This document shows, one piece after another, positions 53,999 to 64,000 of a DNA stretch of 64,000 nucleotides (its first letter is position 1; each line of letters starts with the position of its first letter). Under the pieces are notes generated by a model that saw nothing but the letters and a program-made list of their open reading frames with translations, searched no databases and had not been told where the DNA came from. The position numbers and the translations under genes are program-made. This DNA comes from Piscinibacter sp047602365 (GTDB lineage: Bacteria; Pseudomonadota; Gammaproteobacteria; Burkholderiales; Burkholderiaceae_C): contig JASGHM010000001.1 in the NCBI GenBank assembly GCA_047602365.1, forward strand, positions 1,550,001-1,614,000, given 5' to 3'.

Positions 53999-54949
53999 AT
54001 GAACTTCCGCACACTCGACCTCAACCTGCTGCGTGTGTTCGACACGGTGATGGCAGAAGGCAGCATCACCCGTGCCGCCCAGCGGCTGGCAATGACCCAG
54101 CCCGCGGTCAGCAACGCGCTCAGGCGCTTGCGTGATTCTGTTGGTGAGGACTTGCTCACCAGAGCCGCGCGCGGCGTCCAGCCGACCGCTTTCGGCGAGG
54201 CGCTGTGGCCGCAGGTCCGCACGGCGCTGGGGCAGTTGCGCTCGGCGCTCGAGCCGGGTGACTTTGATCCGACGGCCGACACGCGCGTGTTCCGGCTGGC
54301 GATGGCCGACGCCGTCGCCGCGTTGATGCTGCCGCCGCTGATGGCGCGCCTGGAGGTACTGAAGGCGCACCTGCAGATCGAAGTGCGACCATTGCTCGAC
54401 CGCGATCCGCGCGGCCTGTTCAGCCAGGGCGACATCGACTTCGCGATCGGCTACTTCCCGGAAACCGTGGCCGCGCTGGTCGCCCAGGGCCGTGTCGCGC
54501 CGCTGCGCCACCGCCGTCTCGCCGAAGGTCGCTATGTCTGCGCGATGCGGCGCGGCCATCCGCTCGCGGAAGCGCCGCTGACGCTGGACACCTTCTGCGC
54601 CGCCAGCCACGTGCTGGTCAGCTTCAGCGGCCGCGCGCATGGCTTCGTCGACCAGGCACTGGCCAGCGAGGGCCGCACCCGCTACGTCGCGTTGACCGTC
54701 AACCAGTTCTTCACCGCTGCGCACGTGGTGGCCGCCTGCGACCACCTGACCGTGCTGCCCGATGGCTTCCTGCCGCTGACCGGCCTGCAGGACCGGCTGG
54801 TGCTGCGCGAACTGCCGGTCGAGCCGGGCACGGTGTACGCCGACGCGCTCTGGCACGTGCGCCACGACCGTTCCGCGGCGCACCAATGGCTGCTGGCGCG
54901 CTTCGACGAGATCGGCCAGTCGCTGCCGGCTGACGCGTCCGGCGCTTGA
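53999..54949 (+). CDS. LysR family transcriptional regulator
   Basis: A 316-residue LysR regulator. The start NFRTLDLNLLRVFDTVMAEG and helix-turn-helix SITRAAQRLAMTQPAVSNAL are textbook, followed by RRLRDSVGEDLLTRAARGVQ. The effector domain (LQIEVRPLLDRDPRGLFSQG, DIDFAIGYFPETVAALVAQG) resembles the NahR/NodD-like branch, which often responds to aromatic or hydrophobic effectors. It is divergent from two small-protein genes and reads toward hutU 90 bases downstream. A HutC-like operator lies in that gap, so hut control is probably separate from this protein. Confidence 0.93.
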   Translation: MNFRTLDLNLLRVFDTVMAEGSITRAAQRLAMTQPAVSNALRRLRDSVGEDLLTRAARGVQPTAFGEALWPQVRTALGQLRSALEPGDFDPTADTRVFRLAMADAVAALMLPPLMARLEVLKAHLQIEVRPLLDRDPRGLFSQGDIDFAIGYFPETVAALVAQGRVAPLRHRRLAEGRYVCAMRRGHPLAEAPLTLDTFCAASHVLVSFSGRAHGFVDQALASEGRTRYVALTVNQFFTAAHVVAACDHLTVLPDGFLPLTGLQDRLVLRELPVEPGTVYADALWHVRHDRSAAHQWLLARFDEIGQSLPADASGA

Positions 54950-54979
54950 CGGCCGGCACGATTTCGCCGATGCTTCGCC

Positions 54980-54997
54980 AAGTGGTCTAGGCCACTT
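54980..54997. promoter_or_regulatory. HutC-type operator before hutU
   Basis: AAGTGGTCTAGGCCACTT, an 18-base palindrome with only the central pairs imperfect. Its left half (AAGTGGTCTAG) is identical to the site at 60695 between hutG and the ABC transporter genes. Such TCTAGA-centred palindromes fit GntR-family HutC repressors, which respond to urocanate. It lies 42 bases upstream of the hutU ATG. Confidence 0.6.
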
Positions 54998-55039
54998 TGC
55001 CGGACCAGCCCGCGAAACCAACCTGTGGAAGCCGTCGTC

Positions 55040-56769
<1,730 letters not shown>

Positions 56770-56773
<4 letters not shown>

Positions 56774-57351
56774 GCGCTGCTCCGCGGCGCATCGATGTCG
56801 CGACGCTGCCCGCCCAGCGCTGGAAGAACGGCGCCGGGCTGACACGCGAGATCGCGACCGGCCCGGACGGTGCCGGCATCGACGACTTCGACTGGCGCCT
56901 CAGCGTCGCCGAGCTGGAGCACGACGCGCCGTTCTCCGCCTTTCCCGGCATCGACCGCTGCATCGTCGTGCTCGACGGTGCCGGCATGACACTGCACGAC
57001 GCGGCGGGCGGCGAGGTGCGCGAACTGCGCCCGCTCGAGCCCTGGGCCTTCGGCGGCGAAACCACGCTGAGTGCGCGCCTGCCGGCCGGACCGTGTCGCG
57101 ACTTCAATGTGATGACGCGGCGTGGCCGCTGGCGCGCCACGCTGGACATGGCGCATGACGCGGCACGTTTCGAGGTGGCCGATGCAGCCCTGCTGCTGGC
57201 CGTGCGCGGCCACTGGCGGCTCGGTGACGAGACAGTGGCCCCGATGCAGGGCCTGCTCTGGTCGGCGCCTGGCGAGGCCATCGAACTCCGCCCGCTCGAT
57301 GCCGACGCGGCGCTGCTGCGACTGCGGCTGTGCCAGGATGTCCGCCCATGA
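56770..57351 (+). CDS. hutD: HutD family cupin protein
   Basis: A 193-residue cupin of the HutD/Ves family. It begins RRIDVATLPAQRWKNGAGLT, with REIATGP and the two-strand motif FDWRLSVAELEHDAPFSAFP, then GIDRCIVVLDGAGMTL. HutD is thought to be a regulator-like or flux-limiting factor in hut operons rather than an enzyme. It overlaps hutU and hutF by four bases each, confirming translational coupling and membership in the pathway. Confidence 0.92.
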
Positions 57352-58706
57352 AGCGCCTGCACGCCGACCACGCCCTGCTGCCCGGCGGCTTCGCCGCCGG
57401 CGTGCTGCTCGAGTGGGACGCCGGCGGCACGCTGCGCTCGGTCGTGACCGACGTGCCCTGCCCGACGGACGTCGAACGCGCGACCGGACTGCTGGTGCCG
57501 GGCTTGCCCAACCTGCATTCGCACGCCTTCCAGCGCGCCTTCGCCGGCCTGACCGAGTACCGCGGCGCGGCGCAGGACAGCTTCTGGACCTGGCGCGACC
57601 TGATGTACCGCTTCGCCGCGCAGCTTGATCCGGACACGCTGGAAGACATTGCCACTCATCTCTACGTCGAGATGCTGCAGGCCGGCTACACCGCGGTGTG
57701 CGAGTTCCACTACGTTCACCACGATGCGCAAGGCCGGCCGCATGCGAACGCGGCAGAGATGTCGCTGCGCCTGGCCGCCGCGGCGCGGCGTGCCGGCATC
57801 GGGCTGACGATGCTGCCGGTGCTGTACCAGCACAGCGGCTTCGGCGCGAAGCCGCCACGCGCGGACCAGCGGCGCTTCATCAACAGCGTCGAGGGGCTGC
57901 TGCGCATCGTCGAGGCCTTGCGGGCGCAGGGCGTGCGCAGCGGCGTCGCGCCGCACTCGCTGCGTGCCGTCGCGCCGCCGGCACTGGCCGACCTCCTGAC
58001 CGGGCTGGACAGCATCGACCCGACCGCGCCGATTCACATCCACGTCGCCGAGCAGGTCCAGGAGGTCGACAACTGCCTCGCCTGGAGCGGCCAGCGGCCG
58101 GTGCAATGGCTGCTCGACCACGCACCGGTCGATCGCCGCTGGTGCCTGGTGCATGCCACCCACCTCGACGATGCCGAGCGTGCCGGTGCCGCCGCGAGCG
58201 GCGCGGTGATCGGCCTGTGCCCGAGCACCGAGGCCAACCTCGGCGATGGTGTGTTCGACGCCGTCGCCTGGCGCGGCGCCTGGGGCATCGGCTCGGACAG
58301 CCACGCCAGCGTCGATGCAGCCGAGGAGCTGCGCCTGCTCGAGTACACCCAGCGCCTCGCCCAGCGCCAGCGCAACGTGCTCGCCGATGCACGGCACCCG
58401 GGCGTGGCCGAGGCGATGTGGCTGGCCGCGGTGGCCGGTGGTGCCCAGGCCTCGGGCCGTGCCCTCGCCGGCCTCGCAGTCGGCCAGCAGGCCGACTTCG
58501 TGCTGCTGGCCGACGAGACGCTGGATGGCCTGACGCCGTCGCAGCAGCTCGCCACCCATGTCTTCGCCAGCCATCGCCGGGCGACGCTGCGCGAGGTCTG
58601 GGTCGCTGGCATCCGCCGGGTGCAGAATGGCCGCCACGCCGACGCGGAGGCTGCTGCGACGCGCTTCGTCGCCGCCCGCCGTCGGCTGATGGCCGGACTG
58701 CAATGA
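57348..58706 (+). CDS. hutF: Formimidoylglutamate deiminase
   Basis: HutF, 452 residues, deiminates N-formimidoyl-L-glutamate to N-formylglutamate plus ammonia, the first step of the five-step branch. Amidohydrolase metal ligands are in GLPNLHSHAFQRAFAG, the HxH site near residue 58, with CEFHYVHHDAQG, IHIHVAEQVQEVDNC and GIGSDSHASVDAAEELRLLE supplying the remaining His and Asp. Presence of HutF together with HutG shows that this organism uses formylglutamate rather than HutE or formiminoglutamase. Start fixed by overlap with hutD. Confidence 0.95.
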   Translation: MKRLHADHALLPGGFAAGVLLEWDAGGTLRSVVTDVPCPTDVERATGLLVPGLPNLHSHAFQRAFAGLTEYRGAAQDSFWTWRDLMYRFAAQLDPDTLEDIATHLYVEMLQAGYTAVCEFHYVHHDAQGRPHANAAEMSLRLAAAARRAGIGLTMLPVLYQHSGFGAKPPRADQRRFINSVEGLLRIVEALRAQGVRSGVAPHSLRAVAPPALADLLTGLDSIDPTAPIHIHVAEQVQEVDNCLAWSGQRPVQWLLDHAPVDRRWCLVHATHLDDAERAGAAASGAVIGLCPSTEANLGDGVFDAVAWRGAWGIGSDSHASVDAAEELRLLEYTQRLAQRQRNVLADARHPGVAEAMWLAAVAGGAQASGRALAGLAVGQQADFVLLADETLDGLTPSQQLATHVFASHRRATLREVWVAGIRRVQNGRHADAEAAATRFVAARRRLMAGLQ

Positions 58707-59926
58707 CAGCACACATCGACCTGCTGCTGCGCAATGTGCGCATCGTCACCTGCACCGACGATGCGTGCAGCATCACGCCGCCCGCCTTCGTCGCCGTCTT
58801 CGGCGGCCTGATCGCCGGCCTGGGGCCGATGACGCACCTGGACCCGGATGCGCCGGTGCGCGAGGAGATCGATGCCGAAGGCGCGCTGCTGACGCCCGGG
58901 CTGATCGACTGCCACACGCACCTGGTGCATGCCGGCCACCGTGCGCGCGAGTTCGAGCTGCGCCTGCAGGGCGCAAGCTACGAGGAGATCGCGCGCGCCG
59001 GCGGCGGCATCGTCTCGACGGTCAAGCAGACGCGCGAGGCCGTGCCGGCCGACCTGTTCGCGCAGTCGGCGCGGCGCCTGCACGAGCTGATGTCGCACGG
59101 TGTCACGACCGTCGAGATCAAGTCCGGCTACGGCCTGTCGCTGAAGGACGAGCTGAAGTGCCTGAAGGTCGCGCGCGACCTCGGTCAGCGCGCGCCGGTC
59201 AACGTGCGCACCACGCTGCTGGCGGCGCATGCGCTGCCGCCCGAGTACGCCGGCCGCGCCGACGAGTACATCGCCCACGTCGTCGATCACATCGTGCCCG
59301 AGGCAGCACGCCTGCGCCTGGCCGACGCGGTCGATGCCTTCTGCGAGACCATCGCCTTCGACCTGCTGCAGACGCGGCGGGTGTTCCAGTCGGCGCGCGA
59401 GCATGGCCTGCCGGTCAAGCTGCATGCCGAGCAGCTGTCCAACATGCAGGGTGCGGCGCTGGCCGCCGAGTTCGGCGCGCTGTCGGCCGACCACCTCGAG
59501 CATGTCGACGAGGACGGCGTGATGGCGATGGCGAAGTCCGGCACCGTCGCGGTGATGCTGCCCGGTGCCTACTACTTCCTGCGCGACACCCACCTGCCGC
59601 CGATCGACCTGTTCCGCCGCCACCGCGTGCCGATGGCGGTGGCGACCGACTGCAACCCCGGCAGCAGCCCGACCACGCACCTGCCGCTGATGATGAACAT
59701 GGCCTGCACGCTGTTCCGCATGACGCCGGCCGAGGCGATGCTGGGCGTCACACGCCATGCCGCGCAGGCGCTCGGCCTGCTCGACTCGCTCGGCACCATC
59801 GAGCTCGGCAAGCAGGCCGACCTGTGCCTGTGGAACGTCGACCACCCGGCCGAACTGGCCTACACGATCGGCGCCAGCCCGCTACGGGCGCGCCTGCACG
59901 GCGGCCGCCACCATCCGCTGCAGTAG
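58703..59926 (+). CDS. hutI: Imidazolonepropionase
   Basis: Metal-dependent hydrolase of 407 residues opening imidazolonepropionate to formimidoylglutamate. Motifs are GLIDCHTHLVHAGHRAREFE (HxH metal site), SGYGLSLKDELKCLKVARDL, VKLHAEQLSNMQGAALAAEF and VATDCNPGSSPTTHLPLMMN (catalytic Asp). It overlaps hutF by four bases at its start. Its last 45 bases overlap the end of the convergent hutG gene, so the two reading frames share sequence on opposite strands. Confidence 0.96.
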   Translation: MTAHIDLLLRNVRIVTCTDDACSITPPAFVAVFGGLIAGLGPMTHLDPDAPVREEIDAEGALLTPGLIDCHTHLVHAGHRAREFELRLQGASYEEIARAGGGIVSTVKQTREAVPADLFAQSARRLHELMSHGVTTVEIKSGYGLSLKDELKCLKVARDLGQRAPVNVRTTLLAAHALPPEYAGRADEYIAHVVDHIVPEAARLRLADAVDAFCETIAFDLLQTRRVFQSAREHGLPVKLHAEQLSNMQGAALAAEFGALSADHLEHVDEDGVMAMAKSGTVAVMLPGAYYFLRDTHLPPIDLFRRHRVPMAVATDCNPGSSPTTHLPLMMNMACTLFRMTPAEAMLGVTRHAAQALGLLDSLGTIELGKQADLCLWNVDHPAELAYTIGASPLRARLHGGRHHPLQ

Positions 59927-60676
59927 CGGCTGCACCCGCGCCGCCAGGTCGGTGCGGTAGGCGAAAGGCGCACTCTCGTCCATGTAGGTGCACTGGCACA
60001 GTTCCAGCTGCAGCGCGTGGATGCCCTGTGCCGGCGCGCCGTAGTGGCGGGTGATCCAGCCGCCCTTGAAGCGGCCGTTGCTGACATGGCTGAACCCGGT
60101 CTGCGCCGCCATCGGCGCTTCGGCGGCGGCTTGCACGGCGCTCGCGCAGGCGCGGCCGTCGGCGGTGCCCAGGTTCAGGTCGGGCAGCTTGCCCTCGAAG
60201 AAGCGCGGCAGCACGCTGCAGATCGAGTGCGCATCCCACAGCACCACCTGGCCGTGCAGCCCACGCAGCCGCTCGAGCTCGGCACGCAGCGTGTCGTGAT
60301 ACGGCCGCCAGTAGTGTTCGCGGCGCTCGTCGCGCTCGGCCGCGTCGGGGGCCTGCCCCGGCAGGTAGAGCGGCTCCTTGCGGAAGGTGTCCAGCGGCAG
60401 CAGGCCGGTGACGTCCTGGCCGGGGTAGAGGCTCTCGTCCTGCGGCGGGCGGTTCAGGTCGATCACGTGGCGGGCGACGTTCGCCGCCAGGATGGTCGCG
60501 CCCATCGCGTGGGCAAAGGCATAGAGCTGGGGCAGGTGCCAGTCGACGTCGGCGCGCTGCAGCGCGGCCGGCGTCAGGCGCCGTTCGATCGCGCGCGGGA
60601 TGTGCGTGCCGGCGTGCGGGATCGACACCAGCAGCGGCGCCGTGCCCCGGGTCAGTGCGAAGATGTCCGGATCCAT
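59882..60676 (-). CDS. hutG: N-formylglutamate deformylase
   Basis: N-formylglutamate amidohydrolase of 264 residues giving glutamate and formate, the last hut step. Family motifs: PLLVSIPHAGTHIPRAIERR, LYAFAHAMGATILAANVARH, VIDLNRPPQDESLYPGQDVT and DAHSICSVLPRFFEGKLPDL (metal His/Asp), with VSNGRFKGGWITRHYG. The ATG at 60676 (MDPDIFALTRG) is preferred. The frame opens from 60748, but that would run through the operator at 60695. It is transcribed divergently from the ABC transporter genes. Confidence 0.93.
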   Translation of the reverse strand: MDPDIFALTRGTAPLLVSIPHAGTHIPRAIERRLTPAALQRADVDWHLPQLYAFAHAMGATILAANVARHVIDLNRPPQDESLYPGQDVTGLLPLDTFRKEPLYLPGQAPDAAERDERREHYWRPYHDTLRAELERLRGLHGQVVLWDAHSICSVLPRFFEGKLPDLNLGTADGRACASAVQAAAEAPMAAQTGFSHVSNGRFKGGWITRHYGAPAQGIHALQLELCQCTYMDESAPFAYRTDLAARVQPLLQRMVAAAVQARP

Positions 60677-60694
60677 GCGTGACAACCCTTGCTG

Positions 60695-60713
60695 AAGTGG
60701 TCTAGACAAGTGG
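60695..60713. promoter_or_regulatory. HutC-type operator between hutG and the ABC transporter
   Basis: AAGTGGTCTAGACAAGTGG, with the perfect core GTCTAGAC at 60700-60707 and the same left half as the site at 54980. It is 18 bases before the hutG ATG on the minus strand and 67 bases before the ABC binding-protein ATG on the plus strand. One site could control both divergent units. Confidence 0.6.
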
Positions 60714-60780
60714 AGGCCGCAGTGTAGACTGCGGCACGCGCCTTGCAAGGCGACGGAACACCCTCAACGCAGGAGCCCCC

Positions 60781-61743
60781 ATGATCCTCCATCGCACGTT
60801 CACCGGCCTGGCGGCCGCCGTCGCCATTCTGACCGCCGCCGCGCCCGCCGCTGCCCAGGAAACCCCGGTGGCCATCGGCATTTCCGGCTGGACCGGCTTC
60901 GCGCCACTGACGCTGGCCAAGGAGGCCGGGCTGTTCAAGAAGCTGGGCCTGGACGTGTCGATCAAGAAGATCCCGCAGAAGGACCGCCACCTGGCCATCG
61001 CCTCGGGCGACATCCAGTGCGCCGCCACCACCGTCGAGACCTGGGTGGTCTGGAACGCCAACGGCGTGGCCACCACGCAGATCTTCCAGCTCGACAAGAG
61101 CTACGGCGCCGACGGCATGGTGGTCAAGCCGTCGGTGGCGAAGATCTCCGACCTGAAGGGCAAGACCGTCGCCGCCTCCGCGCCCGGCACGGCGCCCTAC
61201 TTCACGCTGGCCTGGATGCTGAAGAAGAACGGCCTGTCGGTGAAGGACGTCAAGGTCGTCACGCTGGAGCCGCAGCCGGCCGCCAACGCGATGATCGCCG
61301 GCACCGCCGAGCTCGACGCCGCGATGACCTACGAGCCGTATCTCTCCGCGGTGCGCGCCAAGCCGGAGGCCGGCAAGATCATCGCGACGACGCTGGACTA
61401 CCCGATGGTGATGGACACCTTCGGCTGCACGCCCAAGTTCCTGAAGGAGAACCCGAAGGCCGCCAAGGCGCTGGCCGACGGCTACTTCGCCGCGCTGGAG
61501 ATGATCAAGGCCGATGCGAAGAAGAGCTTCGAGATCATGGGCGCCGACGTCAAGCAGAGCGCCGAGGCCTTCGAGAAGAGCCAGGCCTTCCTGCGCTGGC
61601 AGGACAAGGCCGCGAACCAGAAGTTCTTCGCCGGCGAGCACGCGCAGTTCAGCAAGGAAGCGGCCGACCTGCTGCTGGAGATCGGCATCATCAAGCAGGT
61701 GCCCGATCTGAAGTCGCTGGCCGACACCTCCTTCATCCAGTGA
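60781..61743 (+). CDS. ABC transporter substrate-binding protein, NitT/TauT (SsuA/THI5-like) family
   Basis: A 320-residue periplasmic receptor: signal peptide FTGLAAAVAILTAAAPAAAQ, then VAIGISGWTGFAPLTLAKEA, the typical opening of NMT1/THI5/SsuA-like receptors. SDLKGKTVAASAPGTAPYFT and LDAAMTYEPYLSAVRAKPEA follow the family pattern. It is the first gene of a complete importer and shares a divergent promoter with hutG, including a HutC-type operator. The ligand is therefore plausibly histidine, urocanate or another imidazole, though this family usually imports sulfonates, nitrate or pyrimidine precursors. Confidence 0.9.
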   Translation: MILHRTFTGLAAAVAILTAAAPAAAQETPVAIGISGWTGFAPLTLAKEAGLFKKLGLDVSIKKIPQKDRHLAIASGDIQCAATTVETWVVWNANGVATTQIFQLDKSYGADGMVVKPSVAKISDLKGKTVAASAPGTAPYFTLAWMLKKNGLSVKDVKVVTLEPQPAANAMIAGTAELDAAMTYEPYLSAVRAKPEAGKIIATTLDYPMVMDTFGCTPKFLKENPKAAKALADGYFAALEMIKADAKKSFEIMGADVKQSAEAFEKSQAFLRWQDKAANQKFFAGEHAQFSKEAADLLLEIGIIKQVPDLKSLADTSFIQ

Positions 61744-62513
61744 AGCCATTGCGCGAGGTCGCGCCCGGGACCCGCACGGTCCTGGGCGTCGCCTTCTTCG
61801 TGCTGTTCTTCGCCGTGTGGGCTTTCGCCACGCTGGGCGGCTACGTGTCCAAGACCTTCCTGGCCGACCCGGTGACGATGCTGAAGTCGGGCTGGACGCT
61901 GCTGGCCGAGCAGGGCTTCGCGAAGGACATCGGCTACACGGTGTGGCGCGTGGTCGGCGGTTTCCTGCTCGCCGCCGTCGTCGCCGTGCCGCTGGGCGTC
62001 GCGATGGGCGCCTACAAGCCGATCGAGGCCTTCTTCGAACCCTTCGTCTCGTTCGCGCGCTACCTGCCGGCCTCGGCCTTCATCCCGCTGCTGATCCTGT
62101 GGGCCGGCATCGGCGAGGCGCAGAAGCTCTCGGTGATCTTCCTCGGCTCGTTTTTTCAGCTGGTGCTGATGATCGCGGTGAGCGTCGGCGGGACGCGGCG
62201 CGACCTCGTCGAGGCGGCCTACACGCTGGGCGCCAACGACTGGGGCATCGTGCGCCGTGTGCTGATCCCGGCGTCGGCGCCGCAGGTGGCCGAGACGCTG
62301 CGCCTGGTGCTCGGCTGGGCCTGGACCTACGTGATCGTCGCCGAGCTGATCGGCGCTTCGCAAGGCATCGGCCACATGATCACCGACAGCCAGGCGCTGC
62401 TGGCCACCGACCAGATCATCTTCGGCATCATCACCATCGGCGTGATCGGGCTCGTCTCCGACCTCGCCTTCAAGCGCGCCAACCGCACGCTGTTCCGCTG
62501 GGCATCGCTATGA
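61740..62513 (+). CDS. ABC transporter permease, NitT/TauT family
   Basis: A 257-residue permease. It starts with GTG at 61740 (overlapping the TGA of the preceding gene: GTGA), giving VKPLREVAPGTRTVLGVAFF. About six helices follow. The family cytoplasmic EAA loop is TRRDLVEAAYTLGANDWGIV near residue 165, contacting the ATPase encoded next. ALLATDQIIFGIITIGVIGL is the penultimate helix. It forms one transporter with the flanking genes. Confidence 0.92.
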   Translation: MKPLREVAPGTRTVLGVAFFVLFFAVWAFATLGGYVSKTFLADPVTMLKSGWTLLAEQGFAKDIGYTVWRVVGGFLLAAVVAVPLGVAMGAYKPIEAFFEPFVSFARYLPASAFIPLLILWAGIGEAQKLSVIFLGSFFQLVLMIAVSVGGTRRDLVEAAYTLGANDWGIVRRVLIPASAPQVAETLRLVLGWAWTYVIVAELIGASQGIGHMITDSQALLATDQIIFGIITIGVIGLVSDLAFKRANRTLFRWASL

Positions 62514-63298
62514 GCCGCCTGAGCATTCGCGGCGTCGGCCGCACCTTCCCCGGCGTCAATCGCGGCGCGCCGACGGTGGCGCTGCAGCCCACCGACCTGG
62601 AGGTCGCCGACAACGACTTCATCACCGTGCTCGGTCCTTCGGGCTGCGGCAAGTCGACGCTGCTGCGCATCGTCGCCGGCCTGGACACGCCGACGCAGGG
62701 CGAGGTACTGCTCGACGGCGAGCCGGTGCGCGGCCCCGGCGCCGAGCGCGGCATGGTGTTCCAGAGCTACACGCTGTTCCCCTGGCTGACGGTGCACCAG
62801 AACATCTGCTTCGGCCTGCGCGAGAAGGGCATGGCGGCGACGCAGCAGGCCGAGGTCGCGGCGCGCTTCATCGCCGAGGTCGGCCTGCGCGGCTTCGAGA
62901 ACCACTTTCCCAAGCAGCTCTCCGGCGGCATGCAGCAGCGCGTGGCACTGGCCCGCGCGCTGGCCAACGACCCGAAGATCCTGCTGCTCGACGAGCCCTT
63001 CGGCGCACTCGACAACCAGACCCGCGCGCTGATGCAGGAACTGCTGCTGTCGATCTGGGAGCTGCACAGGAAGACCGTGCTGTTCGTGACCCACGACGTC
63101 GACGAGGCGATCTTCATGGCCAACCGCTGCGTGGTGTTCAGCGCGCGGCCGGGGCGCATCAAGAACGAGCTGGCGATCGACCTGCCCTACCCGCGCCACT
63201 ACACGGTCAAGACCACGCCGCGCTTCTCCGAGCTGAAGGCGGTGGTGACCGAGGACATCCGGGCGGAGAGTCTGAAGACCGCCCAGATGGAACATTGA
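62510..63298 (+). CDS. ABC transporter ATP-binding protein, NitT/TauT family
   Basis: A 262-residue single-cassette ATPase. Walker A is VLGPSGCGKSTLLRIVAGLD near residue 43, Q-loop FQSYTLFPWL, signature LSGGMQQRVALARALA near 145, Walker B ILLLDEPFGALD, and switch His in FVTHDVDEAIFMANR. It overlaps the permease gene by four bases. Its TGA is immediately followed, with no gap, by the stop of the convergent hutH gene at 63299, so the two genes abut end to end. Confidence 0.95.
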   Translation: MSRLSIRGVGRTFPGVNRGAPTVALQPTDLEVADNDFITVLGPSGCGKSTLLRIVAGLDTPTQGEVLLDGEPVRGPGAERGMVFQSYTLFPWLTVHQNICFGLREKGMAATQQAEVAARFIAEVGLRGFENHFPKQLSGGMQQRVALARALANDPKILLLDEPFGALDNQTRALMQELLLSIWELHRKTVLFVTHDVDEAIFMANRCVVFSARPGRIKNELAIDLPYPRHYTVKTTPRFSELKAVVTEDIRAESLKTAQMEH

Positions 63299-64000
63299 TC
63301 AGATCGTGGCGCCTTGTTCGACCAGTGCCGTCGCGGTGGCGATGTCCGGCGCCATCAGCCGGTCTTCGGCCAGGCGCGGCACCTGGGCGCGCAGCCGGGC
63401 GTGCAGGGCCTCGATCGCCGCGGACGACTGCAGCGGCCGGTGGAAATCGAGCGCCTGCGCCGAGGCCAGCCACTCGATGCCGACGATGCCGGCGGTGTTG
63501 TCCAGCATCTGGTGCAGGCGCCGCGCCGCATAGGTGGCCATCGAGACATGGTCTTCCTGGTTCGCCGAGGTGGGCAGCGAGTCGACGCTGGCCGGATGCG
63601 CCAGCGACTTGTTCTCCGAGGCCAGCGCCGCCGAGGTCACCTGCGCGATCATGAAGCCCGAGTTGAGCCCGCCGTTGTCGACCAGGAAGGCCGGCAGGTT
63701 GGACAGCACCGGGTCCATCAGCATCGCGGTGCGGCGCTCGGACAGCGCGCCGATCTCGGCGATCGCCAGCGCCAGGTTGTCGGCCGCGAAGGCGACCGGC
63801 TCGGCGTGGAAGTTGCCGCCGGACAGCGCCTCCATCGTGTCGGCAAAGACCAGCGGGTTGTCCGACACGCCGTTCGCCTCGGTCAGCAGGATGCCCCAGG
63901 CATGGGCCATCTGGTCGAGGCAGGCGCCCATCACCTGCGGCTGGCAGCGCAGGCAGTACGGGTCCTGCACCTTCTCGCAATCGATGTGCGAGGCGCGCAG
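63299..64000 (-). CDS. hutH: Histidine ammonia-lyase, C-terminal part (cut by window edge)
   Basis: C-terminal 233 residues of HutH, which removes ammonia from histidine to give urocanate, the first hut step. The visible part starts with LRASHIDCEKVQDPYCLRCQ and has the family pattern QDPYCLRCQPQVMGACLDQM, SDNPLVFADTMEALSGGNFH, and NGGLNSGFMIAQVTSAALAS, then QEDHVSMATYAARRLHQMLD. The MIO-forming Ala-Ser-Gly triad and the N-terminus lie beyond the window. It completes the histidine-to-glutamate pathway together with hutU, hutI, hutF and hutG, on the opposite strand to the transporter genes. Confidence 0.96.
   Translation of the reverse strand: MRASHIDCEKVQDPYCLRCQPQVMGACLDQMAHAWGILLTEANGVSDNPLVFADTMEALSGGNFHAEPVAFAADNLALAIAEIGALSERRTAMLMDPVLSNLPAFLVDNGGLNSGFMIAQVTSAALASENKSLAHPASVDSLPTSANQEDHVSMATYAARRLHQMLDNTAGIVGIEWLASAQALDFHRPLQSSAAIEALHARLRAQVPRLAEDRLMAPDIATATALVEQGATI

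Noticed and set aside
60677..60748. Upstream ATG of hutG at 60748
   Set aside because: It would include the HutC-type operator in the coding sequence; MDPDIFALTRG gives the family start.

Overview
The window is a dense, very GC-rich bacterial chromosome segment. Gene content (PrfC, UbiA, Tgt/QueA, RecG, GTP-type PckG, Bug/TctC receptors, a five-step HutF/HutG histidine pathway) and codon use point to a betaproteobacterium of the order Burkholderiales, probably near the Rubrivivax/Leptothrix/Ideonella group; this is inference from gene style, not a database match. I saw no rRNA, tRNA, CRISPR array, insertion sequence or prophage. No gene-free stretch exceeds 300 bases.

Left part (1-11.3 kb, all minus strand): one long nitrogen-scavenging operon. 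From its promoter it reads allophanate hydrolase (atzF), a peptide-type solute-binding protein, atzG/hpxX-, atzE/hpxY- and atzH/hpxZ-like genes, a BMP-family binding protein, two permeases, a biuret amidohydrolase-like gene, a double ABC ATPase and a second cysteine hydrolase cut by the window edge. Together these would import a urea-like or triazine-derived compound and break it down via (carboxy)biuret and allophanate to ammonia and CO2. A near-consensus sigma-54 promoter and a 17/18 palindrome sit just upstream of atzF. A Bug receptor, a LysR regulator and a divergent D-tartrate dehydratase gene follow (11.4-14.8 kb).

Middle (14.8-51 kb): housekeeping and small accessory units. These are ubiA; a RES-Xre toxin-antitoxin pair with a broken toxin frame; prfC; an Fpg/Nei-like glycosylase; a DJ-1/PfpI protein; the peroxide-defence set dps-katG-oxyR, with katG and oxyR frameshifted; an RTX protein; recG; queA and tgt, separated by a cytochrome c gene and a TonB receptor-YfiR-hybrid histidine kinase operon; a UbiM-like hydroxylase; a fused MFS/acyltransferase; a YiaAB/DUF2145 group with an Xre regulator; rlmJ; a LysR-controlled reductase pair; a LysM/BON protein; and a MOSC plus tungstate/molybdate-binding pair.

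Right part (51-64 kb): pckG with a strong terminator, two related small proteins beside a LysR gene, then the histidine-utilisation region: hutU-hutD-hutF-hutI on plus, hutG on minus, a three-gene NitT/TauT-type ABC transporter on plus, and the C-terminal part of hutH on minus. Two matching palindromes, before hutU and between hutG and the transporter, look like operators of a shared HutC-type repressor.

About a dozen single-base frame disruptions occur, seven of them in katG. They may be sequencing or assembly errors or recent decay; the sequence alone cannot decide.
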